From positions 1-64,000 of the forward strand of contig CAMAXT010000002.1 of NCBI GenBank assembly GCA_945862295.1: DNA of 64,000 bases. Direction: 5' to 3'. Positions 1 through 10,274 of this stretch are shown here, piece after piece; position 1 is the stretch's first letter; every line of letters begins with the position of its first letter. Both the position numbers and the translations under genes were made by a program. The stretch is from Pseudobacteriovorax antillogorgiicola (lineage in GTDB: Bacteria; Bdellovibrionota_B; Oligoflexia; Oligoflexales; CAIYRB01). The notes beneath the pieces are model-generated. The model was given only the letters and a program-made list of their open reading frames with translations. It was not told the origin of the DNA and searched no databases.

Positions 1-35
1 ACATGCAGAATTTAACTCTCATGAAGGAGCGTACT

Positions 36-1154
36 ATGAAGTTGCCAAGATCGATTTTCCATGCCCACAACTGGCAGTTTACGCACGTCCGCAGAGAACT
101 AAAAACAATTCAAGCAATCGGTTTTCAAGCTATCCAAATTAGTCCGGCACAAAAATCACCGCGTGGCGATGCATGGTATTTGCGGTATCAACCATTTGAT
201 CATTTAACGATCGAAGGACTCGGAGGTAGCGATGAGTTACGAACGCTATGCGATGATGCAAAAAAAGCAGGCCTTATAGGTATCGCTGATGTTGTATTTA
301 ATCACATGGCAGTGCCACCTGACGTGAGGCGCTCCGACTGGCTTTCCGCTGAAGCGGCACGTGTTGCAGGAAACCCAACGCCAATGAAAAAATTACGCGC
401 ATATCTAGATGGGTTTCCCCATCTCAATGCCGAAGACTTTCAACCTTGGCGAGACATGCAAGGTGCCGATTGGGACAACGATAATCGCTATGACTCTTGG
501 GGTAACGGCGAATGGCCTGAACTCATTCCAAATACAAAAGTTATAGATCTACATATCCAGCATTTAACTCATCTCTATAAATGCGGTGTCCGGGGGTTTC
601 GCTTCGACGCCGTAAAGCACATGCGTGTCTCACACTTGCGTCTTTACATCGACGCCATTCGAAATTTTTCCGAGGAATGCTATGTCTATGGTGAAGTATT
701 CTCTGGCGATCCAGCCATGCACAGTGAATACAACTCGCTCTTCCCGACTACAGACTTTCCTTTTCTACTCCGCATCAGAGAAAAACTCATTGCTGGTAAA
801 GCATTTAGCATTGATTCGCACACCGACGTTCTCTCGCAGGAATCGATCCGTTTTGGACGGAATCATGATACTGCCTTAAATCCACCCAGTCTTGTCGCTG
901 GATTTATCTTTCCCAGTGCAGAACTCACGCTAATTGCAAGCTGCATTAGTCTACTTGTTTCAGGTGGCAGTGTTCTCGTCTATGTCGACGACTACAACAA
1001 TGCTGTGATCCGCAAATGTTTAGACTTTCGTAATAGGCAATCTGGTTTGGTTGGAGAGATTCGGGTAGAGAAGTCAGGAACTATCTGGCACCTAAATGAC
1101 AAAAACAAGAAATTAATCCTCGATTCCTCTGCTGCAAGTTTGCAATGCCTTTAA
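36..1154 (+). CDS. GH13 (alpha-amylase family) glycoside hydrolase
   Basis: Probable alpha-glucan-active enzyme of about 372 residues. The four GH13 regions are visible: region I DVVFNH (about 85-90), region II GFRFDAVKH with the nucleophile Asp191, region III YGEVF with the acid/base Glu220, and region IV NHD (about 276-278). All three catalytic carboxylates are therefore present. The protein is short: it is a bare catalytic barrel with only a small C-terminal part and no signal peptide, so it is probably cytoplasmic. I chose the ATG at 36 because AAGGAG lies 6 nt upstream; an in-frame ATG at 3 has no ribosome site in view. Substrate specificity (amylase, glucosidase, transferase) cannot be read from the sequence. 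Confidence 0.85.
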   Translation: MKLPRSIFHAHNWQFTHVRRELKTIQAIGFQAIQISPAQKSPRGDAWYLRYQPFDHLTIEGLGGSDELRTLCDDAKKAGLIGIADVVFNHMAVPPDVRRSDWLSAEAARVAGNPTPMKKLRAYLDGFPHLNAEDFQPWRDMQGADWDNDNRYDSWGNGEWPELIPNTKVIDLHIQHLTHLYKCGVRGFRFDAVKHMRVSHLRLYIDAIRNFSEECYVYGEVFSGDPAMHSEYNSLFPTTDFPFLLRIREKLIAGKAFSIDSHTDVLSQESIRFGRNHDTALNPPSLVAGFIFPSAELTLIASCISLLVSGGSVLVYVDDYNNAVIRKCLDFRNRQSGLVGEIRVEKSGTIWHLNDKNKKLILDSSAASLQCL

Positions 1155-1165
1155 TAGTCCCGCGT

Positions 1166-1975
1166 TCAACGATTTTTTAAGTCGTCGTGCCATGATTTAA
1201 CAGCTGAAACAAACTCAGTTGGCTTATCCAGGTGAGCTTCATGGCCGGCATGTTTCAATTCAACCAGCTTTGCATCGGGAATAAGAGATGCAATGCGTTT
1301 ACTATTTTCATTCGGTACAAACCGGTCGCTCGATCCATAAATGACAAGCGTCGGGAGCTTTATGTTTTTTAACTGCCCAGCCACCGCAAAGCGAGCAGCA
1401 CCTACTATTTGGTTTGAAACCGTCCGCACCGGCGTACCGTTTTCAGCTCTGATTTGATTATAAAGATCCGCTATCTCTTTCTTCTTAGCTGCTGAAATGT
1501 CTGGTCCAGTAAGAACCTCGACTAATTTCGTTTCAAGATTTTTTGTGTCCCAAGCAGCCCGCGAAATTGTAGCAAGCGCTACTGGAGAAAGCCGCATCAT
1601 CTTCTGACCGGCAATACTACTATTAACAATTATCAGTGAAGATATCCGCTCAGGAAAACTAAGCCCAGCTGCCATGGCCACCATACCGCCCAAGCTAACA
1701 CCCAGAATCGTGGCTTTCTCAATATTGAGGTGATCGAGAACTGCCTTTATGTCTTCTGCCACATCGAAAAGAGAATGCAGCGGGGACAATGGAATTTTAT
1801 TGGTGTCAATACCCCTAAGATCGAAGGTGATAACATGAAAATGTTGGGCCATGACTTTCTCAAATCCTGCCCAGTGCCGCACGCTTCTAGCAAGCCCTCT
1901 GAGCATAACAATAGGATGTCCTTCGCCATGTTCGAAGTAACCAATAATGCCATGTTTCGTCTTGATTTCGTTCAT
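1166..1975 (-). CDS. alpha/beta-fold hydrolase
   Basis: Soluble alpha/beta hydrolase of 269 residues, usual length for the family. Visible elements are the oxyanion-type loop RGLARSVRHW near residue 26, the nucleophile elbow GVSLGG (Ser of GxSxG), an acid loop YGSSDRFVP and the catalytic His in HAGHEAHLDKP. The triad is therefore complete. It is convergent with the GH13 gene and separated from it by 11 nt. The substrate is unknown; esterases, haloalkane dehalogenase-like and proline-iminopeptidase-like enzymes share this layout. Confidence 0.8.
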   Translation of the reverse strand: MNEIKTKHGIIGYFEHGEGHPIVMLRGLARSVRHWAGFEKVMAQHFHVITFDLRGIDTNKIPLSPLHSLFDVAEDIKAVLDHLNIEKATILGVSLGGMVAMAAGLSFPERISSLIIVNSSIAGQKMMRLSPVALATISRAAWDTKNLETKLVEVLTGPDISAAKKKEIADLYNQIRAENGTPVRTVSNQIVGAARFAVAGQLKNIKLPTLVIYGSSDRFVPNENSKRIASLIPDAKLVELKHAGHEAHLDKPTEFVSAVKSWHDDLKNR

Positions 1976-2136
1976 CGTGGCATTCTAGAGAACATTCCAT
2001 ACGAATGCCAGCGCTCTAAAGCTTAGAATACGCTCTTAACCAAATTTTTTTACACACCCCATCAGCCGGATCGGTAGTAGTTTTGCAATGTTCGGTGTTA
2101 AGATTATTCATTGTTATTTCTATTGGGAAACTTTCT

Positions 2137-4266
2137 ATGACGCCGAAATTTACTCTTCGCCGCGCCAGCGCTTATCGCATCAGCGCTATATTTATATTCA
2201 TCATTTCTGGTCTATTGGCTTTGAATAGCGAGCCATCAACCAGGTCTGATCCCGACCGCTTTTATCACTACGCCGTTTCTGAGCAGACGGCCAAAGACTT
2301 TGCTCCGGATACTATTCCACAGATTGAAGGTTTAGCCTGGAACAAAATTTTTCCTGAAAAAGAGTTTCTGTTCCATGTTTTTACAGGTCTAGGTTACAAG
2401 GCAGCAGGAGAAAAAGGAGTACTCTTAGTATGCATGCTGATCGGAACATTCATTGTCTTTAGTATCTATTTAGTCAACACGCAAAGTTTAAGCCCTTTTT
2501 TGGCTTTGATACCAACATTGCTGCTGACACTAGCTTCGTCGAAATTTCTCATTCGCATCTTTGCGGTCAGACCACAAATTTTGGGTGTGCTTTTCGCCAT
2601 CTTACTCGTTGGTGCCCTACTGCAGCGGCGACAACGCCTCGCTGGCTTCTTCAGCATGCTGTTTGCACTCAGTTATCACGCGGTCTACATCCCAATAGCC
2701 CTAGCCGCCGTTGCCTGTATCGCAACATTTGCAGTCGAACGTGACCTTAAAACTGAGTACTTCCGCAACACCATGAAGTGTCTAATCTCGACAGTCGCAG
2801 GAATCATTATTGGCCTCTTAATCAATCCGTACTTCCCCTCCAACATCATGATGGGGATTCAACATCTAAAGATTGCCTTACTATCTGCCGGATTACCAAT
2901 GAGTCATTTCGGTGTAGAACTGCAATCGGTGTCAGGCTCAAGCTTACTTAAGCACTTACCAGGATTTTTCACGCTCTTGGCAATTGGCTTGATTGCACTC
3001 GGCTTTTTTTCTGCCCAGCATTTTAAAGACGAAAAGACCTTTTTACTCGATCCAACAAAAAAGGATGCTTTTATCGGAGCTCTTACAACATTTGGATGCT
3101 TCGCTCTTTTTCTCGCGATCACAATACATAGCCCCCGAGGCAACGAATACCTCGTACCTTTTGCATCATTATTCATTGTGCGCTTAGCAGTGATAAGCAC
3201 AAATAAACTCAGATTTTTAGCGATTGTTTCTTGCGGCGTTTTTCTCTTACAGATTCCCGACACCAAACACTTACTTGGGTCTCTCGCACAAGCTCGAAAT
3301 TTTTATCAACCTGAAGAAGAACCACTCAGAGCAAAAGCAGCACTCGCAGATATCCCCGTCGGCACCGATAAAAATAGGGTATTCAACTGCAGCTGGGACG
3401 TTTCCCCCTTTCTGTTCTATACCCGCCCTGATTTGGTTTTTATCGATGTTCTTGATCCAAGCTTTCTCTATTCAAGTGATCCAGATTTCTACCTTACCCG
3501 TCATCGTTGGTTCAACGGTGAGATCTCCGATTCATTTGGATTTATCAAAGACAGCTTTAATGCAGATTATATTTTTTGCCGCGATCTCCCCATTAGCAAT
3601 CAACTAAAATCCGATCCGTCTTTTGAGCTTCTTTATCCGAAAAGCCGGGACGACGCCTTAAAAAGTGAATTCACAGTGTTTGCTTTAAAATCTGAACGAC
3701 CGGCAGCATTTGTAAGACAGTTCAACTACAGTGAAAAACTTGTCCTGAAAGACAGCGTTCAATCGCAGGAAGATTTAAGAACCTGGCCAGGTGATATCGG
3801 CGAAAGTCTGCAACCAATTTTTATCGATCTGCAGCAATTTACGTCGTCGGTAGACGTCAGTGGTGCAGACATCGCCTGCGCTGATATTCAACCGCTACCA
3901 AGTGAAATCGAACGACTGAAGGGTGCCACTTTCATAGGATTAGGTGGCGGACCCCACCTACAACTCTGGGTCAACAAGAAGCTGACCTACGCGCATGTGA
4001 CTTTCTCAGCACCGCGCCGCACTCTGCATTCTCTCGTCGAGATCGAGGAACCTATTACAGCTAATACAAAACTGCACGTTCGAGTTTGCGGCAATAAGGG
4101 CGCAACTTATTTTGGAGCTGCAATGTCGCTGTGGAAAAAAGACGCCCTACGGGAGATATGCGCTAACCGGAAGGATAGTCATTACGATTACATTCCCGCT
4201 GAGAACGCAAAAATATTGGAGCGGAGCGACATCGAGTGTCTGGCTCCGCTCGTAAATAAATCTTAA
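2137..4266 (+). CDS. polytopic membrane protein, possibly GT-C-like
   Basis: About 709 residues. The first ~400 contain roughly ten hydrophobic segments, followed by a soluble C-terminal region of ~300 residues. After the first membrane helix comes a loop with DPDRFYHYAV and later EKEFLFHV. Acidic DPD-type motifs in the first outer loop followed by YH are typical of GT-C membrane glycosyltransferases such as STT3/PglB, but this assignment is inference and no residue proves it. The ATG at 2137 is preferred because translation then starts just before the first membrane helix; an upstream in-frame ATG at 2083 would add 18 poorly conserved-looking residues. No operon partner. Confidence 0.6.
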   Translation: MTPKFTLRRASAYRISAIFIFIISGLLALNSEPSTRSDPDRFYHYAVSEQTAKDFAPDTIPQIEGLAWNKIFPEKEFLFHVFTGLGYKAAGEKGVLLVCMLIGTFIVFSIYLVNTQSLSPFLALIPTLLLTLASSKFLIRIFAVRPQILGVLFAILLVGALLQRRQRLAGFFSMLFALSYHAVYIPIALAAVACIATFAVERDLKTEYFRNTMKCLISTVAGIIIGLLINPYFPSNIMMGIQHLKIALLSAGLPMSHFGVELQSVSGSSLLKHLPGFFTLLAIGLIALGFFSAQHFKDEKTFLLDPTKKDAFIGALTTFGCFALFLAITIHSPRGNEYLVPFASLFIVRLAVISTNKLRFLAIVSCGVFLLQIPDTKHLLGSLAQARNFYQPEEEPLRAKAALADIPVGTDKNRVFNCSWDVSPFLFYTRPDLVFIDVLDPSFLYSSDPDFYLTRHRWFNGEISDSFGFIKDSFNADYIFCRDLPISNQLKSDPSFELLYPKSRDDALKSEFTVFALKSERPAAFVRQFNYSEKLVLKDSVQSQEDLRTWPGDIGESLQPIFIDLQQFTSSVDVSGADIACADIQPLPSEIERLKGATFIGLGGGPHLQLWVNKKLTYAHVTFSAPRRTLHSLVEIEEPITANTKLHVRVCGNKGATYFGAAMSLWKKDALREICANRKDSHYDYIPAENAKILERSDIECLAPLVNKS

Positions 4267-4313
4267 CCTAACCGTTCAATTAATTTTCAGCGATCGCTGG
4301 ACTGACGAGTGTG

Positions 4314-5666
4314 TTAATCAACTTCCTGGAAGAAACGAACCACATTCGAGCAGCCAATTCCATTAATGGCGGAAAGAAGTACCTTGTTGCCACTCGCGGT
4401 GTTTGAACCAGCGGTATCTAATTTAATCGCACCTAAGTTGTAAGTAACAGTGCCGGCCTTATTCGCAAGGTTGTCACCAGTATCCAAGTCAGCATTTAAA
4501 TCCAACGCTTTAGGCCGTCCGTTTGAGTCGAATATTGGAGTGATAGTCAAAATATTCTTATCGATGGAAACCGAAGCCTGCTCAAGATTTATCGCGCTTG
4601 AGTCGGTCGCCAGCGCTACAGTACTACCATTCGTAGCTTTCATGTTCGCAGTCAGAGTCAAAGCACCGTCTAAATCTTCTTTATCGATGATCTTCACGTC
4701 CCGGTTGAAAAGAAACTTGATTTGCCCATCGCTATGGTAGTTCTGAAATTTAGTGCTACATGACACCAACTTAAGAGTCTCGTTTCCATCATCGAGGGGA
4801 ATATTCATGTCATAAGTGTTTAGATCGTCCGTTGTTGCGCCGCTAATTCCAAGCACGATGCTTTGTGAGGCAGGAGCTGTTAGATTCAATGCAGGCGGAC
4901 CGTAGACGGTCACTTTGTATGCGGCTCCGAGGCTTAATTTATCTGCGCTAAATGTTGCGTAGCCATCTTCTCCGGTGACAGTGCGCATCGGCAGGATGCG
5001 AGTACCAGCACTGTTTGCAAAAGTACCATCAAAAGCAAAAGTTCCAGCAGCACCGCTTGCCATCGCCTCGAGATCGACGATTGCATCTTTCACGCCGCCT
5101 CCGTTAAAGACCACTCTTACCCGCAGGTCCCTAGTTGTGTTATTTATCGGGAAGAGTCGGATGTTCTGAAGTTCCAATGGATCTGCGATTTTCACCTCAT
5201 CTACAACAGCCTGGCCTTCAGAAGCCACTCTCTTTGCTCTTGTAGTTGTGATCTCAACTGACGATTCAAATGGCATGTAACCATCGAGGAACGCGTAGAC
5301 TGGATAAGCCTCTTCGCCAGGAATCTCACAGATATAATATTGGCCGTCGATGCCTTCAACCTTGTTTGCTGCGAGTTTTGTACCGCGAATCAAGACGAAA
5401 AGTTTTGTTACGTCAAAAGCGATCGGCTGGCCAGTGAATCCATCGGTCACTATACCTTGAAGGCAGCCGAAGCCTTCTTTTGCACCTGGAAGAGAGGGAG
5501 TTGGTGATGTCGAAGGTGATTCGCTCGACGTCTTATCAGACTCTTCGACGACGCCGCCGCCACCGCCACCGCCAGATTTCTTCTTGAAGGGGCCGAAGCA
5601 GCCGCTCAACACTATACCGCTAGTTAGCAGCATTGAGGCTACCAGTTTTTCATTCGCGATTTTCAT
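4314..5666 (-). CDS. lipoprotein with Gly-rich linker
   Basis: 450 residues. The N-terminus is a classical lipoprotein signal with lipobox LSGC near residue 23, followed by a run of seven Gly and a Ser/Thr/Pro-rich linker to about residue 65. The remainder is beta-rich with carboxypeptidase-regulatory-like stretches (CLQGIVTDGFTGQPIAFDV), suggesting Ig-like/CarboxypepD_reg modules. A strong GGGAGGG lies 8 nt before the ATG. It is probably anchored in the outer membrane. Function unknown. Confidence 0.75.
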   Translation of the reverse strand: MKIANEKLVASMLLTSGIVLSGCFGPFKKKSGGGGGGGVVEESDKTSSESPSTSPTPSLPGAKEGFGCLQGIVTDGFTGQPIAFDVTKLFVLIRGTKLAANKVEGIDGQYYICEIPGEEAYPVYAFLDGYMPFESSVEITTTRAKRVASEGQAVVDEVKIADPLELQNIRLFPINNTTRDLRVRVVFNGGGVKDAIVDLEAMASGAAGTFAFDGTFANSAGTRILPMRTVTGEDGYATFSADKLSLGAAYKVTVYGPPALNLTAPASQSIVLGISGATTDDLNTYDMNIPLDDGNETLKLVSCSTKFQNYHSDGQIKFLFNRDVKIIDKEDLDGALTLTANMKATNGSTVALATDSSAINLEQASVSIDKNILTITPIFDSNGRPKALDLNADLDTGDNLANKAGTVTYNLGAIKLDTAGSNTASGNKVLLSAINGIGCSNVVRFFQEVD

Positions 5667-5901
5667 CGAATACCCTCCCAGCCTATCCGTGCCAGTTCTT
5701 AGTTGTTAAAGTACTAAGGAACCGCCTCGGGATAAACCCAGACTTTCTTTAGCCAGAATTCGCATCACAGCTAAATTAGCTTTTGCTGTCAGCGGGTTAA
5801 GGCCAGATACTTTCGCCAGAAGAAACAAAAGCATTCCACTATATCAAAGTGATTGGAGTCGATGAAACGCACCTGAATTCACGTACCAACAAACCACTTT
5901 T

Positions 5902-8478
5902 CTAAGATTTCGTTAACCGACCTTCGATGTTTTCAAGTCGTTCAAGCAATTTTCGGTAACGACCGTTGACATCTTCGACTTGCTTTTCCAGGTCAGCGAG
6001 CTTGCTTTCTCCGCCTTTGCGCAGGCTAGCCAAACGGCCATCGAAATCCATCTGATCTTGGTATGGCAAGGTTACGCGGAAGCTTAATAGTGCTGGCTCT
6101 GCCCATTGCACTCTTGCCGAAAACAGTGCGCCTGCTGCTGCACGTCGCATCCAATCATCAGGATCGCGCAATAGATCCACCAAACACTCTTCAGCCTTGC
6201 GATGAATATTCTTCGGAAGGTTGGGAAGAAGAATCCCAATACCATCTGCAGCTCCCCGGCGCGATTTTGTTGGGTTCTTGCCATACACACTTTGTTCAAT
6301 GAGTATGTCGAGAGCTTCTTCCATCCTACTCATGCCAAGTGACATCATCGCCGTACTCGATGAGAACCCGTAGCGCGGTTCCTTGAACATGACTGCATCG
6401 ATCAAAGTCTTAAGAGGAGCTTGTTCACGCTGCGCACCAAGAACTTTAATAGCAGCTGCGCGCGCTTTTGGCGGCAATCCACCTTTTGCAAACCGCTCAG
6501 CAGTCGCGTTAAGGATCTTTTCGTCGCGGAAATTTTTAGCTGATTCGAAAACAAAATCTAAAACCAAGTGGTCCGATTCTTTGCCTATGATTTCAACTAA
6601 GATGTCGATCGAATCTTCGGTATGACAAGTGCCAAAGGCAGCCAGCATCTCGCGCCGTACGCCCCAGAACGTCTCTTTATGATAGGCGTCCGCAACGAAA
6701 CGAAGATTCTCCCGCTTCGCAGTCTTAATCAACGCATTAGCTGCCAAAATCCTACCATGCACGTCTTTCGCACCAGTGAGCTGCGCCTTAAGCTTAGTGT
6801 CACCAGGATTGAATTCTAATTTGTGCAGTACAACCCAATCAGGGTCAAACCGCACCTGCTCCGGATCTTTGGTCATCGCCACGTTGAAGCTGTGACGGGG
6901 ATCTTCCAAAGTAATAGGCCTGCGATGCTCTTTACCATCAATCACCCAACTCAGCTGGGTTGTGAAATTAAATGCTGGGATGTCTTTCTTCTTGTCGAAC
7001 TGCTTTTGCTCGACAATAAACGTTCCCTCATTGCGTTCTTTATCGAACGCAAAAGTGACCTTAACATCTGGGTAAGCTGGAGTCATGATCCACTGGTCAA
7101 AGAATTTCTGCAGCGACTTCCCGCAATGCTTTTCCACAATACGGCGAAAATCATCGGTCTCAACAACCGATTCTTGATAGGTGTGCAGATAGTCTTTAAC
7201 CGCTGCCCAAAAAATATCATCGCCGATTTCTTTTCGTAGAGTGTGCAAGCGGCACGCGCCACCAGGGTAAAGGTGGCGGTCATACATCTGCCAAGATGAC
7301 GAAAATTTTCTTGTCACGAGCGGCCGCTTATAGGACTCGTCCGCCTCCTGAAAGTAAGCTCTCGCATTGCGGTAAAGATCATAAATCTGCTCATCAGCGC
7401 CCTTGCTATCTTCTAACCAGCATGTCTCAATGTAGGTAGCCCATGATTATTTTAGCCAAGCATGCGCAAAATCACGGCAAACGACCAAATCGCCAAAATA
7501 GCTATGCGCCATCTCATGGACGTTGATTTGATCCATCAACCAAGTCATCTCATCTTTCGCTTCAATCGATGACAATAGTTTGTCATTCCAGCTCACAAGG
7601 GAAATGTTTTCCATCGCACCGCTGAATTCAGGAAGAGCGAACTGATAGTATTTAGGATAGGGAAACGGATATCCCAACTTCTTTGGCATCCATTTCAACA
7701 TGTCTTTTGTTTTACCAAAAGAAATCTTCAAATCTTCGGGAACAAAGTCAGCGCTGGTGAAATACTTACAAGGAATACCGTCGATTTCTCCATCGTCGTA
7801 ACTAATAAAATCACCAACAGCGAAACAAACCAAATAGCTCGGGCAGCGTCGGTCTAATTTCCAAACAACTGTTTTGGTGCCATCTGCGTTTTTCTTTTCG
7901 CTGACGAATGCACCATTTGCCAGGATATGAAAGCGTTCTAGAGCTGTGAGCTCCCAATTCAACGTTGTTCTGACGTTGGGTTGATCTACGCACGCAAGCC
8001 AGTAACGCGCACGCTCGGTCTCATGATCAGTCGCCACATAGAATGGCCGGCTAGGGTATTCGGCTGTTGGTTTCATGAAGAACATGCCACTGATCGGCCG
8101 TTCCACTTTATAAGAGAGTGCTACTTTTCGTATATCATCTTTGGTAAATTCTTTTGCCCACGACAGCTCAATCACCTTGCCGTCGTAAGTAAACGAAACT
8201 TTATGTTCACCACCGTCAGCTTTTAGTCCCTTAAATTCCACGCCATCGAGCCTAAGGGTAAGAGCTCCAGCGCTATTGGCTCTAACGGTTGTGGTGACTG
8301 TGATATCGGCGGTCTCTTTTTCGAGATCTAATTTTGTTTTGATATCAAGGTGAACTGGTTCAAGTTTCAAATCAGGCGGATAATGTAGTTCTGCCGACGG
8401 CCCACCGAAGTGACTACTCGCGTGTACTTTTGTTTCCCAACTTTGAGAGAATCCACCGTCTAAACTTTTCTCAAGCAT
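5902..8478 (-). pseudogene. M1-family metallo-aminopeptidase interrupted by in-frame TAA
   Basis: Read through, the frame gives about 858 residues. It has an N-terminal beta-domain, the GAMEN substrate motif (287-291), the zinc motif HEMAH (321-325) and a C-terminal HEAT-like helical domain. In M1 enzymes the third zinc ligand is a Glu 18 residues after HExxH. Here residue 344 is exactly that position and the codon is TAA (7447-7449) instead of GAA. The downstream text SWATYIETCW continues in the same frame without indel and includes the likely catalytic Tyr404 (HLYPGG). The two open pieces are 7447-8478 and 5902-7446; the second has a GTG at 7317 but no clear ribosome site. This is either a recent nonsense mutation or a base-call error. 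Confidence 0.85.
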
Positions 8479-8594
8479 ATGAACCGCTGCCCCACTGATT
8501 ATTTACATATCGACCGACCTGTTTGCACAAGCCCTACCTTACCAAAGGGATTTAAGGTTGCCTTTGCATTTTTAAGCTGATTGGCTGATCGCGC

Positions 8595-9137
8595 TCATTT
8601 TTTACGCGAAAAAACGTGTGGGACACATTTTAGCTTACGCTCGGTGTCTCGGTTTCTGGCGACACCAAGAGGTGAGTCCGAAGCTTCTACCCCGACATCA
8701 AACGCACTGATAGCCAGTTCTCCACCGTCTCCTAATGCTTTTGAAACATCGAGGACGACGACTGATTTAGGCTCGCCGCCGCCGTCGACCATGCAATTAT
8801 ATGAGAACATCTCTTCGGATTCTTGATTCATGATACAGGATAGATCAGTTGCGGGAGGTTGCTGAAATCCCCCGACTTTGTAATACCAGACATCAATCAA
8901 TGCATCGGCGGTAGCGCTGCCAGGGACCGGATTTTTCACTAAAGTTGCGTTCATCTGTGCATAATCGTTCGACCAGCTTTTGGTTGCCGGCTTACATAGG
9001 TATTCAGCGAATTTTGATTGATCAAGAATAGGCCACGCAACGACAGAGGCGTTTTCTGAGTCAAATTCAGAAGGAGACGGATCAGTCGTTCGGCAGCCGA
9101 CTATGATGAGACATATGATCAATGGTATGGATCTCAA
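8595..9137 (-). CDS. small lipoprotein, function unknown
   Basis: About 180 residues. I start it at a TTG (9135-9137) because AAAGGAG sits 7 nt upstream and the resulting N-terminus is a textbook lipoprotein signal ending in the lipobox IVGC at residue 14. The longer frame reaching to 9251 would place 38 non-signal residues in front. The mature protein has several Cys residues and no motif I recognise. It lies between the aminopeptidase locus and rplU, and no partner is evident. Confidence 0.65.
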   Translation of the reverse strand: MRSIPLIICLIIVGCRTTDPSPSEFDSENASVVAWPILDQSKFAEYLCKPATKSWSNDYAQMNATLVKNPVPGSATADALIDVWYYKVGGFQQPPATDLSCIMNQESEEMFSYNCMVDGGGEPKSVVVLDVSKALGDGGELAISAFDVGVEASDSPLGVARNRDTERKLKCVPHVFSRKK

Positions 9138-9349
9138 GTCGCTGCTCCTTTCTGTTTCTGGATCGTTTGTAATCGGCAATCTCATATGTGCCGCATTTTT
9201 AGTCGGAAAACCACTAAGGCCTGACAAAAAACTGCAATAAAAGTTTCCCACGGCTAATTTGCTGCAATTGTAGACAGTTAGAGACTGGTAAGTTAATCCT
9301 TTGAAATGATTGCTAAATCAATTTGAGCACTGTTTTTAAGCAATTTCCA

Positions 9350-9378
9350 TTGACAGATCGCCGCCAATTGAACAATAT
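9350..9378 (+). promoter_or_regulatory. sigma70-type promoter for rplU-rpmA
   Basis: TTGACA at 9350-9355, a 17-nt spacer and CAATAT at 9373-9378, about 70 nt upstream of the rplU start. The predicted leader is short (about 60 nt). The rest of 9138-9349 holds nothing I can identify. Confidence 0.55.
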
Positions 9379-9446
9379 GACCCCCTCTCAGAAGCCGGCA
9401 GGTGCATTATGCAACCAGAACCTGCGGTATCCATTGGAGGAATCTC

Positions 9447-9755
9447 ATGTACGCGGTTGTTACGGCCGGATCTCGGCAGTTCAAAGTTCAAGAAGGCGAA
9501 ACCCTAGTTCTCGATAGAGTTCCAGGCAACGCAGGTGACACGTTCACTTTCAAAAATGTATTGATGATCGGTGGTGCTAAAACCGTTCTTGGTGCTCCAC
9601 TCGTTGCGGGCGCTACGGTAACAGCGACTATCAAAAGTCATAGTCTTGGCGAGAAGATCATGATCTTCAAATACAAGCGCCGCAAAAACTACAAGCGTAG
9701 TTTTGGACACCGTCAGCCGATCTCAACACTTGAGATCACTAGCATCAAAGCGTAA
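9447..9755 (+). CDS. rplU: 50S ribosomal protein L21
   Basis: 102 residues, the usual length for L21, with the N-terminal MYAVVTAGSRQFKV strand and the C-terminal KYKRRKNYKRSFGHRQPIS signature that binds 23S rRNA. The ATG at 9447 follows GGAGG with 6 nt spacing; the longer in-frame extension upstream is not coding. It is followed after 64 nt by rpmA, the near-universal rplU-rpmA-obg order. Confidence 0.97.
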   Translation: MYAVVTAGSRQFKVQEGETLVLDRVPGNAGDTFTFKNVLMIGGAKTVLGAPLVAGATVTATIKSHSLGEKIMIFKYKRRKNYKRSFGHRQPISTLEITSIKA

Positions 9756-9819
9756 CATCTTCCTTTCCTACGATTTAATCGTCAGGGAATCGAACTAGAG
9801 AAGCGTAAAGGGACTAACG

Positions 9820-10077
9820 ATGGCACATAAGAAAGCGGGTGGTAGTACCAGAAATGGTCGCGACTCAAACCCGCAATACAGAGGCATGAAAGCACACGAT
9901 GGACAAGTGGTGACTGCAGGCAGCATCCTCGTTCGCCAAGTGGGCGGAACCATTCTAAACGGTCTAAACGTTGGCCGTGGCCGTGACTTCACGCTCTTCG
10001 CTACATGCGACGGCGTGGTTAGATACAGCACTGTTAAAGGCAACCGTAAGCAAGCTAGTATAGTTCCAGTTGCCTAA
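9820..10077 (+). CDS. rpmA: 50S ribosomal protein L27
   Basis: 85 residues. The N-terminus [17 protein letters not shown] is the conserved tail that reaches towards the peptidyl-transferase centre. There is no Firmicutes-type cleavable extension. It sits directly downstream of rplU and ahead of a rho-independent terminator. Confidence 0.97.
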   Translation: MAHKKAGGSTRNGRDSNPQYRGMKAHDGQVVTAGSILVRQVGGTILNGLNVGRGRDFTLFATCDGVVRYSTVKGNRKQASIVPVA

Positions 10078-10117
10078 GGTCTTTTGATCTTTCGCTCTAC
10101 TCTATACTTAAGTTAAG

Positions 10118-10145
10118 CGCCTGGATTCTCCGGGCGTTTTTATTT
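10118..10145 (+). terminator. rho-independent terminator after rpmA
   Basis: An 8-bp stem CGCCTGGA / TCCGGGCG (one G-U pair) with a 3-nt loop is followed by TTTTTATTT. It probably separates rplU-rpmA transcription from obgE, or attenuates it. Confidence 0.75.
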
Positions 10146-10274
10146 ATGCCTCTTGATTAAGCAGCGAATCACTGCTATTCCACTCCCACTCGAAGATTGC
10201 ACAGTCAGCTCCCGTCGCCTGGATCATCTAGCAACGTCAATCGACCAAAACAAATTGATAGAATAGGTCACAGC

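Noticed and set aside
7447..7449. Programmed stop-codon readthrough or selenocysteine
   Set aside because: The codon is TAA, not TGA, and replaces a Glu zinc ligand; no recoding hairpin was recognised. A nonsense mutation or base error is simpler.
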